A DNA stretch of 19,901 bases from Butyriboletus loyo (taxonomy: Eukaryota; Basidiomycota; Agaricomycetes; Boletales; Boletaceae), in the NCBI GenBank assembly GCA_038093515.1, contig JBBPSI010000352.1:1-19901 (forward strand), given 5' to 3'. A program made the translations under genes and the position numbers. Below, piece after piece: positions 9,720 through 18,440 of the stretch. The number at the start of each line of letters is the position of its first letter. The stretch's first letter is position 1. Below the pieces are notes generated by a model that saw nothing but the letters and a program-made list of their open reading frames with translations, was not told the origin of the DNA and did not search any database.

Positions 9720-10118
9720 ATGCGGCTTATCCGCTGGCATCATTCCGGGGATATATACACAAATGGTACTCATCATTCAAACGTCATTTTTGCCACCGAC
9801 CTGACCAGTGCCTTCGACGTGTAACGCAACTTTTCATGAGTCAGTCGGCCAACAAAACCAGTCGGCAAAGGTGCAGACGCACACTCCGCCCTGTCCATCT
9901 CATCAAACTTATCAACGTCGGTACTCCGTCCGTCCGCCTGTCGAATGCCGATGTCACGGACCATTGGATATACGGCGCCCCGCGGTCCTCGCAGAGCTGA
10001 CTACTGGAATGGGATTACCGTCGGCCTGGGTAAAAATCTAGACGCCGATCACCTACCGTACTTGTCCCCGAGATTTCCAGTGTCGTCTTGGGACGGCATG
10101 CGCAGCGCCTTCTATTGA
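9720..10118 (+). CDS. Possible small two-exon gene, unidentified
   Basis: Between the P450 and the NTF2-like gene, one plus-strand frame is open from 9591 to 9821 and again from 9840 to 10118, with TAA and TGA in between. A 54-bp GT-AG intron (9808-9861) would remove both stops and keep the frame. From the ATG at 9720 this gives a protein of about 114 residues, ending ...SSWDGMRSAFY. I recognise no domain. The donor (GTGCCT) is weak, and overlapping frames on both strands are also open, so this may be a decayed gene or chance. The rest of 9501-10238 shows nothing else apart from a TATA box at 10170. Confidence 0.2.
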
Positions 10119-10169
10119 AATGTGCGCAGCCTCAGATCAGAAATGGGTCACGGTTGCGTACTGGCCCCG

Positions 10170-10177
10170 TATAAAAA
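10170..10177 (+). promoter_or_regulatory. TATA box of the NTF2-like gene
   Basis: TATAAAAA lies 62 bp before the ATG at 10239, a normal place for a fungal core promoter. The intervening leader is A/C-rich, as is usual before fungal start codons. Confidence 0.6.
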
Positions 10178-10238
10178 CGTCCTCCCAAACAGCGATCGAT
10201 TCCAAACCCAAAGCTAACCACCCCATCGCCACACATCC

Positions 10239-11142
10239 ATGTCCGTGAATATCATCCTCCCTACTCTCTCTGCCTGGGCGGCGTCCCGCTTGACGGGCAT
10301 TCTGGAATCGAAAACGCAAGATGATTTCAATGTCGCCTTTGATGCTACCTTTGCCGTCGACTGCAACATCACTGTCAACGGGGAGTCCCTTTCTCGTGAC
10401 AAATACAAGGCCCAGCTCCTTCAGGAGAGTGCCGCGGGCTTCGAAGAGAGTAATGCGGTCGTGAACATTGTAGGTCAAACGGAGGTTGAAACTGGTAACC
10501 AGGGACGGCTCGTACGTACGCTTACTCTGCTACGTCGCGTCATATCGCTGAGCAAGGCGTTGAACAGTCTGGATTGGTTGGAATTTTCTACTCGACGCTC
10601 TCCGACTCCAAGTTTCTCGTTCTCGGTGCGCCTACGGAAAGTAGGGCGAACTCTTCTCTCAATTTCGTGTAAGCACTCTATGCGTGCGCTATTCTTGGGT
10701 TAACGGATCTTATAGCATCGAACCCACAGAGAAGAATCCTCAGAATCCCAATATTCATTTCCGCGGTTATTTCGATCCCAGGAGGGTGACCTTGGTTAAC
10801 CAAGTGGTTGCCGAGTCCACCTACCATGTCACTATTCCTGCTGCTTCCGTTCCTAAAGCAACGACTGCGGACAAGTCATCTTCCAAGACTGAGCTTGGCC
10901 CTGGACCGATCCAGCTTCCGCCAAACTTCAGTGCAAAACACCAGGGGCCGTTCGGTGGTTTATTTGGGCCTGGACCTGTGAGACCCTCCCACGGTCCTTT
11001 CGGTGGACATTTTGGACCTGGGCCTGTGCGCCTCCCCCCAAGTGAAACCGGAGCACATCCCGAGACATTACCTGGGGATGGTGAATTTGGTGTCGGTCCC
11101 GTTATCATCCCTGGGGAGACTCTTGGAGAGACGAAAGCTTGA
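10239..11142 (+). CDS. NTF2/SnoaL-like protein with Gly-Pro-rich tail
   Basis: Three exons (10239-10511, 10563 corrected to 10553-10668, 10716-11142) with introns of 41 and 47 bp give 816 bp, 271 residues. The start is the first ATG after the TATA box. Residues 1 to ~175 resemble fungal proteins with an NTF2/SnoaL-like cone fold: an Ala-rich first helix, a helix-strand region around SRDKYKAQLLQES, then strands such as GLVGIFYSTL and an FRGYFDPRRV-type end. The C-terminal ~80 residues are low complexity, with GPFGG(L/H)FGPGPVR twice and weaker GPGP copies on either side, ending in GETKA. There is no signal peptide or membrane segment. Small NTF2-like proteins may be enzymes or binding proteins, so no reaction can be assigned. 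A poly-T stretch near 11178 may lie in the 3' UTR. Confidence 0.8.
10946..11030 (+). repeat. Coding tandem repeat GPFGGxFGPGPVR
   Basis: Two degenerate ~45-bp repeats encode GPFGGLFGPGPVR and GPFGGHFGPGPVR, flanked by partial GPGP copies at about 10900 and 11090. The DNA copies differ mainly at third positions, so the repeat is being kept at protein level or is old. Confidence 0.7.
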
Positions 11143-11375
11143 ATGTCCTGAATGACTCGAACCGGCCATACTGTTGTCTTTTTTTTTTGCTATGGCTGTG
11201 AGGATAGTGTACCATCTTGTATTTTTCTAGTCTTGTACATGTCGTTACTGTATGACGTTCAGAAACCATGGACACGAGAGCTACGGAATTGATGTTTTTC
11301 TGTGTTTCAGTCAAATGAACGAGAAATATGTGCCATGGCATTTAGGGGGTGAGTGTGAAACCAACTTCTCGAATT

Positions 11376-12107
11376 TCAAACCTATTTCAAGATACAGGTT
11401 ACCCAGAATGCACGCCGCCGAGCGTGATCGCGACTCACATCTGTTTGGCTCGCACCAGACTTGCCCTTGTGAACAGCCGTCGTCTTTTCGTAAACGGTAC
11501 GCCTCGTGACAACCCGGCCATTAGACTCGACTTGCGCGTCGTCTGGCCCGAGATCGTCGTTTCCAACCACACCTTCAAATTCACCAACGCCAGAATTTCC
11601 CAGCGGGCCGCCGACTTCTTCGCGCGCATAGTTTGCATGGGTTTGTGCGTCCTCGAGGTCAGGATCGTGATGGTGCGACTGGGCGTAGTCGACCGTTTTC
11701 TTTCGCATCTCTTCGACGGACGTCGTGTCATGGTCCGCCTAATCAGCGAACGAGGTGAGATGCGTGTGAACGTAGTGGGGGGGGGGGACCGGTGTACCTT
11801 TACAGAGGCCTCGGAGGGGGTGGCGAGGTCTTCGTTCCATCCGGGGGCGTGGTCGATGAGGGTGGGTTTCGAGCTTCTGGGTTTCTCTCTGTCAGGCTGG
11901 TTTAGGAAGGGGGTTAGTGATTATTGTAGGCAATAGAAGAGGAAATGACCTCTGAGTCGTTTCCATGGGTGGTGCTAGATTAGAGGGAGATGAGGTAGGA
12001 AAGACAGGGGCAGGTGGGGCTCACACTGGACGATGGATGGAGGTGGAGAGCGTTGGGATTGCATTGGTTGCTCTGGTTCGCGCTGCTATTCCTCTGAGCG
12101 ACAACAT
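11376..12107 (-). CDS. Small probable mitochondrial protein, unknown function
   Basis: On the minus strand four exons fit: 12107-12025, 11888-11798, 11738-11439 and 11381-11376, giving 480 bp, 159 residues. Introns are 136, 59 and 57 bp, each GT-AG (GTGAGC, GTACAC, GTGAGT donors). The N terminus MLSLRGIAARTRATNAIP is Arg/Ser/Thr-rich with no acidic residue, as in mitochondrial presequences. It is followed by TLIDHAPGWNEDLATPSEAS and an acidic, His-containing stretch (VDYAQSHHHDPDLEDAQ). I recall this layout from conserved unnamed basidiomycete proteins but cannot name a family. The last exon would code only one Val and the stop; if that intron is retained the protein is 176 residues and ends at 11382. 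An 11-G run lies in intron 2. A plus-strand ORF over 11349-11936 is a shadow of this gene. Confidence 0.7.
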
Positions 12108-12168
12108 GGCGAGCGCAAAAGACGAGCTGGAGACTGGCCAACTACGCCGGACCTTTACAGATATCCCC

Positions 12169-12176
12169 TGACGTCA
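12169..12176. promoter_or_regulatory. CRE-type palindrome TGACGTCA
   Basis: A perfect TGACGTCA lies 62 bp upstream of the minus-strand ATG at 12107. This is the binding sequence of CREB/ATF-type bZIP factors; use in this promoter is inferred from position only. Confidence 0.4.
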
Positions 12177-12404
12177 TACATCCGACTGCCAAATCAAGAC
12201 TTGCAATATTATTATTTATTACGGCTAAATCCAAAACCACTCTCGCCCGTGTTGAAGTCTTCGCACACACCTGACCGTGTATTTAGGTTAGAAGTTATTA
12301 GTCCAGTAAAGTAGAACACGGGCGAACTAAATCCAGCTATTTTATATATATAGAGAGAAAGAGTACATCAATGTGCATCGTACAGCTCTTGCAGTGCCTG
12401 CCCT

Positions 12405-13509
12405 TCAAACGACCAAGACGGCGCGGTATCTGATCCTTCCTTCGTTAAGCCTCGCCATCGCATCCTCAATGCCGTCGACACTCATCGGGAACTCCTCAAT
12501 CATGGGTCGGACGTTGTGCAATGCCGCGAACCTCAGCATCTTGACATGTAGCCCCCGCGAGCACGGCAAGCTCCCTTGGATGCGTATACCACTGCTCAAA
12601 ATCCCTATCGATGGCAGAACGAGATCTTTCTCTGACAGGGTCAAGGGGAAGATGGTACCCCTTGGCTCCACAACAGGTAGCATCCTGTCCAGCAGCACGG
12701 TCAGTACTGCTCCCCATAACGACGTATGACCTACAAATTCCAGTCGGGCAGCGACGACGTCGTAATAATCAAATGGTTGACGCGCCGTCCGATTTCAAGC
12801 TTACTGACGCCCCTTGTCGCGTAGAACTCGACCGCACCAAGTTTCTTTGCTTCTTCCCTTTTGCTGTCTGTGCCGGAAAAGACGACAACTTCACATCCCA
12901 TCTTGGAAGCAAACTGAACAGCGAGGTGTCCAAGGCCGCCGATCCCCACGATCCCAACGCGGTCGGTGGAATGAACGTACGTGTGCAATGGTTGGAACAC
13001 GGTAGATCCAGCACACATGAGCGGGGCTGCTTCTGCAGAGGAGATCGACTCGGGGATAGGGAAGAGAAATGCAGCTTTCCAGATGGCGTGCGAGGCAAAT
13101 GCGCCTTGGTCCAGGTCAGCCAGGCCGTACATGCCGCGTTGAGCACAAAACATCTCGTTCCCGCTCAAACACTGGTCACAGTGCATGCAACAATCGTGCA
13201 GGTACCCCCAGCCAGCGCGATCTCCGCTGATGCGATGTGTGAGCATAAAGGTTCATCCGCCCATTCTGGAAAAGGCACGTACACTTTGAACGTATTGGCC
13301 TGCTCGCCGACTTGCTGAACGATCCCTACACCTTCGTGACCGAGCACCATGTCCACAGATTTGTAGTGCTCGTCGGTGCCGCACAGTCCTGCGTGGGTGA
13401 TCTTCAGGAGGACTTCGTCAGGAGCGAGATCGTCCCTGTGCCCTTGGGACTTGACGATTTTTCCGGTTTGGTGGCCCTTGTACACGGTGTAATCCAAGTT
13501 CAACTTCAT
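12405..13509 (-). CDS. Zinc-dependent alcohol dehydrogenase (MDR, CAD-like)
   Basis: This NAD(P)-dependent medium-chain dehydrogenase interconverts alcohols and aldehydes. Exons 13509-13283, 13226-12735 and 12684-12405 total 999 bp, 332 residues; introns are 56 and 50 bp, GT-AG. Catalytic zinc ligands are visible as Cys43 in CGTDEH, His58-Glu59 in GHEG, and Cys147 in LMCAG. Structural zinc cysteines fit C89-x2-C92-x2-C95-x7-C103. The nucleotide-binding turn is GIGGLGH at 170-176. The sequence looks closest to the cinnamyl-alcohol/YahK-like branch, which usually prefers NADP and aromatic or aliphatic aldehydes; substrate is not known. The protein is slightly short for the family (about 340-360), mostly from a compact N terminus. 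Unspliced, exon 2 would stop at a TAG just inside intron 2, so splicing is essential. The 235-residue plus-strand ORF over 12611-13318 is a shadow. Confidence 0.92.
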
Positions 13510-13550
13510 CGTGTAAAAGCGAGTGAAGAGACACCGTGGCGGGCAGCTCG

Positions 13551-13558
13551 ATATTTAT
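13551..13558 (-). promoter_or_regulatory. TATA-like element of the alcohol dehydrogenase
   Basis: ATAAATAT on the minus strand, 42 bp upstream of the start codon at 13509. It is the only TATA-like sequence close to the gene. Confidence 0.45.
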
Positions 13559-14580
13559 CTGGGGGCTTTGTGGATGACATCATAGCTGACAAAGTAGGCG
13601 TAAAACGGAATCTGATGATTGACTCCACACCCGGCCCAACATTCACCGGCACCCTGGTGTGTTGTCAGCTCTTAGCTTCGAAAGGCCTGGTCATGACAAA
13701 GACGTCATATTAAATAATAAAATCCGTCTGCTCAGGGTCCTCGGATCGATTTATCAACCTACCAATCAATTCTTTTTTCTTTTTTTTCTTTTTTTTTGGA
13801 CAAGCAATGTTATTGTGTAGCGACTACATAATATGCTAAGTCGGCTATTGTAGTAGCCGGTCCGAGAGAAAATGCACTTACGCACGCCCTACGTGACCTC
13901 TGTAGCGGCGGAGGGCCCGAGCAGCGTTATACACACTAAAACCTCAGGGTCCGTGACCCAGTCGGGGGGAGGTGTGGTTGGTTGGTTAGGAGGGGATCCA
14001 TGTGTTATATATAATGTTGGGCCGGTGGGGGGTTCGGGCTCGTTTCTGATCGATGGATAATCTCGCATTGATGCGATTTAGCCAGCGGGTTGTTGCGGTC
14101 GATATGGATGGTGTGCGGTTGCCAATGGCTCGTTCGCAGCAGATGAGGATGCGAAGTAGGTGGGCTTTCGCGAGAGCGGTGTGCGTTGGTGCTATTTCGT
14201 GGGGTGGTAATAGATCCACAGCCTAGTATAAGGCCTAGGGGTGGGGTTGTTAGGCCTTGGAGACCGCAATCCTTTTTTCAGAAGGCTTTTCCGCGCAGTC
14301 AACAAACTGTTAACGTATACAAAAGTCGCTAGCTCGCTGTCTGTAAGTACTATATGCCTCGGCACCCTCGACGATTGCGAGGCAGCCGAGACTGAGGATT
14401 AACGCAACGTTGGACGGTAATGCGCCATTTTGTGACATTTGTCGTGTCCAAGTGTCTTCCACTTGAACAGCTGGGCTGCCTTCGCGGTGAGGATGCAGTA
14501 TATGATGACCATCACCGTCGCTCGTTTGTTCGCTTCCCTTGCGATACGTATCAATTTGCTCGTCACAACGACCGCAAACT
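13559..14580. other. Intergenic region, ADH to Sec14-like gene
   Basis: This is about 1 kb between two divergent promoters. It holds a pyrimidine tract at about 13771-13798, a small stem (CGGCTA/TAGCCG, near 13845), G-rich stretches near 13963-14035 and 14230, and no frame I can support as a gene. A minus-strand frame at 14310-14594 contains a hydrophobic stretch but overlaps the start of the Sec14-like gene and matches nothing I recognise. Confidence 0.5.
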
Positions 14581-15699
14581 ATGTCTTCCTCCATCCAGAC
14601 CCCTCTCCCCGTCCCAACCTACCCCAACGTCGACCCGCCCCGTGAGCTGACAGAGAAAGAGCAAGCAGAGTACGACCGCGTGCTCGCCCACTTTGCCAAC
14701 CCAGAGTATGTTCTTCCTGACGTCGAAGCGGAGAAGGGCGCGTTGATGGAAGTGGAGCACATGTGGCTCGTTCGTCTTCGTCTTTCTCTCTCGCGATCCC
14801 ATTTCAACGCGCATTTTTATCGTAGTCATACGAATGCATTTTGCGTTACATACGCGCCACAAAACACGACGTGTCCGAGAGCATCAAGCGCATCGAAGAC
14901 ACCCTCAAATGGAGGCGCGACTTTGGGCTCTACACGTTCATCACACCAGAACACGTCGAGCCCGAAGCCGTCACCGGTAAAGAGTTCGCCTTCGGGTACG
15001 ACACGCATGGTAGACCAGCGCTCTACATGTGTCCCAGCAGACAAAACACGGAAGAGAGTCCGCGACAGATCCACTTCGTTTTCTGGATCTTTGAGCGCGT
15101 CATCGAGCTCATGGGCCCTGGTGTCGAGTACGTCCGCGTTCCATCTTCATTGCTCATCTCATCTCCCATCCGCCCCGTCGTTTCACAGGACGGTCGCACT
15201 CATGATCGACTACGCGGACAAGGCCAAGAACCCCTCCTTTGCCACCTCCCGACAGGTACTCAACATCCTCCAAACGCATTATCCAGAACGTCTTGGCGTA
15301 TCTATCATCGCACATATACCTTGGCTCCTCCACGCGTTCTACAAGCTCATCACCCCCTTGATCGACCCGGTGACACGGACAAAGATGGTTTTCAACCCCG
15401 TCCGAGACGACGCTGGCCTGTGGCGGTCTGCCGAGGCAAGGGACCAGGGCCAAGACGACGCCAAACTGTTTGAGCTCGATCAGCTTGTCAGTGACAGTTG
15501 GTTGGGTTCGGCGCCATTTAAATATACTCACGACGTTTATTGGCCCGCGTTCCTGTCCATGACTGAGACCCGGAGGAACGACATGACCCGTGTGTGGCGA
15601 GATCTTGGTGGGGTGGTTGGCATCAAGGAGTGGGATGTCAAAGCCCGTATTCGGGATGGTTTGACAGCCCCTGCCGATGTGGCTGGCCAAGCATTGTAG
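14581..15699 (+). CDS. Sec14-like CRAL-TRIO lipid-binding protein, copy A
   Basis: This is a putative phospholipid (phosphatidylinositol/phosphatidylcholine) transfer protein acting at membrane surfaces. Exons 14581-14769, 14826-15127 and 15189-15699 total 1002 bp, 333 residues; introns are 56 bp (donor GTTCGT) and 61 bp. The N-terminal Pro-rich segment is followed by a helical CRAL-TRIO-N part (LTEKEQAEYDRVL, KRIEDTLKWRRDF). The Sec14 domain covers about 95-260, with DTHGRPALYM, MIDYADKAKNPSF, LQTHYPERLG and HAFYKLITPLIDP, the last two being strong family signatures. The tail is charged and not recognised. The start is the first ATG, shared with copy B. It stops with a TAG where copy B reads CAG, so copy A ends about 11 codons earlier. 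It lies tail to tail with copy B. Confidence 0.92.
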   Translation: MSSSIQTPLPVPTYPNVDPPRELTEKEQAEYDRVLAHFANPEYVLPDVEAEKGALMEVEHMWLVRLRLSLSRSHFNAHFYRSHTNAFCVTYAPQNTTCPRASSASKTPSNGGATLGSTRSSHQNTSSPKPSPVKSSPSGTTRMVDQRSTCVPADKTRKRVRDRSTSFSGSLSASSSSWALVSSTSAFHLHCSSHLPSAPSFHRTVALMIDYADKAKNPSFATSRQVLNILQTHYPERLGVSIIAHIPWLLHAFYKLITPLIDPVTRTKMVFNPVRDDAGLWRSAEARDQGQDDAKLFELDQLVSDSWLGSAPFKYTHDVYWPAFLSMTETRRNDMTRVWRDLGGVVGIKEWDVKARIRDGLTAPADVAGQAL

Positions 15700-15993
15700 A
15701 GGATGGGAGCCTTATCCTTTTCATTTGATATCTTAAATGGTTGTGCTCCTATACACACTGATCAGAATTGCAGTATGTATTTGTTTCAGAACACGATAGT
15801 ATCAGGAATCAAATCATGATCGAGTCCACCTCCTGGGGCTGTCAGATTTCAGTCTCCATTCAACCAGAGGCGAATATGGTAACAATTTCGATACAACTCT
15901 TCTAGGTATTCAATGCTTCAGTTCTGAAACAGATACTACAATTGTACATACATAAGAGCACATTTAAGATGGTATCAAACGCTAAGGATGCTT

Positions 15994-17149
15994 TCAAGAC
16001 GGGCGGGTATCAGTAAATGCTCCGATCCTCTGCAATGCGTGGCCAGCCACGTTGGTAGCAGGAGCTGTCAGACCATCGCGAACACGGATTTTGACGTCCC
16101 ACTCCTTGATGCCAACCACCCCACCAAGATCTCGCCACACACGGGTCATGTCGTTCCTCCGGGTCTCGGTCATGGACAGGAACGCGGGCCAATAAACCTC
16201 GTGAGTATATTCAAATGGCGCCGAACCCAACCAACTGTCACTGACAAGCTGATCGAGCTCAAACAGTTTGGCGTCGTCTTGGCCCTGGTCCCTTGCCTCG
16301 GCAGACCGCCACAGGCCAGCGTCGTCTCGGACGGGGTTAAATATAATCTTTGCCCGGGTAAACGGGTCGATCAAGGGGGAAATGAGCTTGTAGAACGTGT
16401 GGAGGAGCCAAGGGAAATGTGCAAAGATGTCTGCGCCGAGACGTTCTGGATAATGCGTTTGGAGGATACCGAGTACCTGCCTGCAGGTCGCAAAGGAGGG
16501 AATTTTCGTCTTGTCCGCATAGTCGACCATGATTGTAAGGGTCCTGTGAGGTGACGGGGTGTATAAGAGATGGGGTGCGAGATGAGCGATGGAACGTGGG
16601 CGTACTCGACGCCAGGGCCCATGAGCTCGATAACACGCTCAAAGGTCCAGCAAAAAAAGTGGATCTGTCGCGGACTCTCTTCCATGCTATGTCCGCTGGG
16701 AGAAATGTACAGTGCTGGTCTGCCGCGCGTGTCGTACCCAAAGGCAACCTCTTTACCAGTGACTGCTTCGGGCTCGACATATTCTGGCGTGATGAACGTA
16801 TAGAGCCCAAAGTCGCGCCTCCATTTGAGGGTGCCTTCGGTGCGCTTGATGCTCTCGGACACGTCGTGATTTGTGGCGTGCAAGTAGCGCAGGATACACT
16901 CGTATGACTACGATAGACACGTACGTCAGATGGGACCGCAAGAGAAGGAGGGAGACGAACGAGCCACATGCGCTCGACCTCCATCAATGCGCCCTTCTCC
17001 GCTTCAACGCCGGGGAGAACATACTCTGGGTTGGCAAAGCGGGCGAGCACACGGTCGTACTCTGCTTGCTCTTTCTCTGTCAGTTCAGGGGGCGGGGCGA
17101 CATTGGGATGGGTTGGAACGGGGAGGGGTGTCTGGATGGGGGACGACAT
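15994..17149 (-). CDS. Sec14-like CRAL-TRIO lipid-binding protein, copy B
   Basis: This is a paralogue of the neighbouring Sec14-like gene, read on the opposite strand. Exons 17149-16961, 16907-16606 and 16543-15994 total 1041 bp, 346 residues. Both introns are in the same places and phases as in copy A (53 and 62 bp; donors GTTCGT and GTACGC). The domains are the same, with LQTHYPERLG and HTFYKLISPLIDP in the lipid-binding fold. Relative to copy A it has an inserted Thr in the C-terminal region and a longer end (RIGAFTDTRPS) because it lacks the TAG. Differences are frequent in exons 1, 2 and early exon 3, then nearly vanish over ~250 bp. No inactivating change is seen, so both copies look functional. 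The plus-strand frames over this interval are shadows. Confidence 0.92.
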
Positions 17150-17440
17150 GGTTTGCGGTAATTGAAGAGCGAGCGACTGTCAGTGCTGCTCATCGTATTG
17201 TATCATTTCGATCTTACGTTCGTCGTGATCGATTGATCTCGGTGCCGTCACGTTCGTTCACTAGCGTATGGAAAGCCGGACGTTTACACTGCTTACTAAT
17301 TTGTGGAGGGACACCAATCACCCACACTAGGCCAGTAGCTGACCTAATAAACAATATTAAATGACACCTATTAGCGCAATACCACATGTCATAGCGTCTG
17401 CCAAGAAATACAGTACAAGATTAGTAGTGGTACAAACCAA

Positions 17441-17960
17441 TTACAAGCTTTCGTTAACTTCATCAAGCTCGTCTTTGTCAAATGAAAAGCCATCAATCAA
17501 AAGCGAAGGGTGAGCATTGAAACCTTCCTCGATGTCAGGCTCAACTTTATGGTCGAGCGCATCGAGCGAAGTTCTGCCCTTTTTTGCAGTCAGCGTCTCG
17601 AATTCTTCTAGAGCAATTCGTTTATGAGCAATAGTGGATGCGAGAATAGGCCCTGAGAACAGGTTGATGTTGCTGTAGCCAGATGATGTAGTGTTGCCGC
17701 ATTTCAAAAGCGTGAGTTGTTCAATGTTTGCCCAGAAAGAGTTGCGGGGTGGATTCTGGCTGGCAAGGTAGATGTGATGGACGGTGAATTGGATTTCAAT
17801 GATAACACCTCAGGTAGTATCATTGACTTTGGAAGATGCCGGGCGTCTCGGTACTTGGGTCAATGGGCCAGTTCATGGTCTCGTCATCCATAGGTTCTGT
17901 TTCGATTTCTGGTTGGGCTTGGCTTGCATCCGTTACATCCTCATAGTAGGTGGTTGGACG
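17441..17960 (-). pseudogene. Decayed coding relic, unidentified
   Basis: On the minus strand, two protein-like segments follow each other in different frames. From about 17960 comes an acidic stretch (YYEDVTDASQ..., EPMDDETMNWPID) that runs into a TGA near 17838. From 17807 to 17441 comes a second segment (VIIEIQFTVHHIYLASQNPP, KCGNTTSSGYSNINLF, ending DELDEVNESL) preceded by TGA. Joining them needs a frameshift and loss of one stop. A long acidic tail and the place inside inverted repeats suggest a remnant of a transposon gene, but I recognise no family. Confidence 0.4.
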
Positions 17961-18440
17961 TGTGAGCGGGGTGCCTATGCGTTGGGTGCGCGAGAGCGCG
18001 CGTGTAGACGGGTGGGTGTTGGTGCGTTGGGTGAGTGAGACGGTGGTAGTGGGGTTACGTGGGTGGAGATGGTGGGGGGAACATGGCTAGGTGGTGGCGA
18101 GCGCACGAGTGAATGTTGCTCATGCGCTTGGCATTCGTGTGGGTGATGTCAAGATGATGGTGGGGTTGCATGGGATGTGTTTGCTAATAGTGGGTGATGT
18201 GGGTGGTGATGGTGGTGGCGAGGTTGCGAGGGCGAGTCTGCTACCTACAAGCGAGCACGCGCACGTATGCAGATGGCGTAGTCTGCGTGCGTGCACATGC
18301 TCACTCGCGTGTAAAGGCGAGGGCAATGGCGACGGCGAGGGCAAGGTGAGGCGAGTGCGCGAAGGTGAGGGCAGGGGCGGCGGGCGAGGGTGAGGGCGAG
18401 ACGGAACAGCGAAAGGGCGAGAGGGCGAGGATGGCTAAAC
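17950..18440 (+). repeat. G-biased low-complexity block
   Basis: The plus strand is rich in GGTGG, GTGGG, TGGTGG and, from about 18300, GGCGAGGG-type runs, with C depleted. ORFs on both strands here are compositional artefacts (Pro/Ser/Arg-rich). Several clusters of short G-runs could fold as G-quadruplexes. Confidence 0.7.

Larger units (their letters stand above)
14570..17160. repeat. Inverted gene duplication (Sec14-like pair)
   Basis: The arms run 14570-15790 and 17160-15923, with a coordinate sum close to 31732 along most of their length. Similarity starts about 12 bp before each ATG (ACCGCAAAC), covers exons and introns, and continues past the stops: ATCTTAAATG, then TGTTTCAGAAC at 15782-15792 against its reverse complement at 15921-15931. 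The 294-bp spacer between the stops is therefore paired 3' UTR plus a unique centre near 15856. Promoters are not shared. Confidence 0.88.

Noticed and set aside
11349..11936. 195-residue plus-strand ORF
   Set aside because: It is the antisense of a minus-strand gene whose splice sites and frame fit together; its composition (Val/Arg-rich) is that of a shadow.
12696..12740. Frameshift or nonsense mutation in the alcohol dehydrogenase
   Set aside because: The apparent stop lies inside a normal 50-bp GT-AG intron (12734-12685); splicing restores the family sequence.
12611..13318. 235-residue plus-strand ORF
   Set aside because: It is antisense to the alcohol dehydrogenase, which has all zinc ligands and the nucleotide-binding turn on the other strand.
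15988..16554. 188-residue plus-strand ORF and a mirror ORF at 15154-15690 on the minus strand
   Set aside because: Both are antisense frames of the Sec14-like exons. They resemble each other only because the genes are duplicated.
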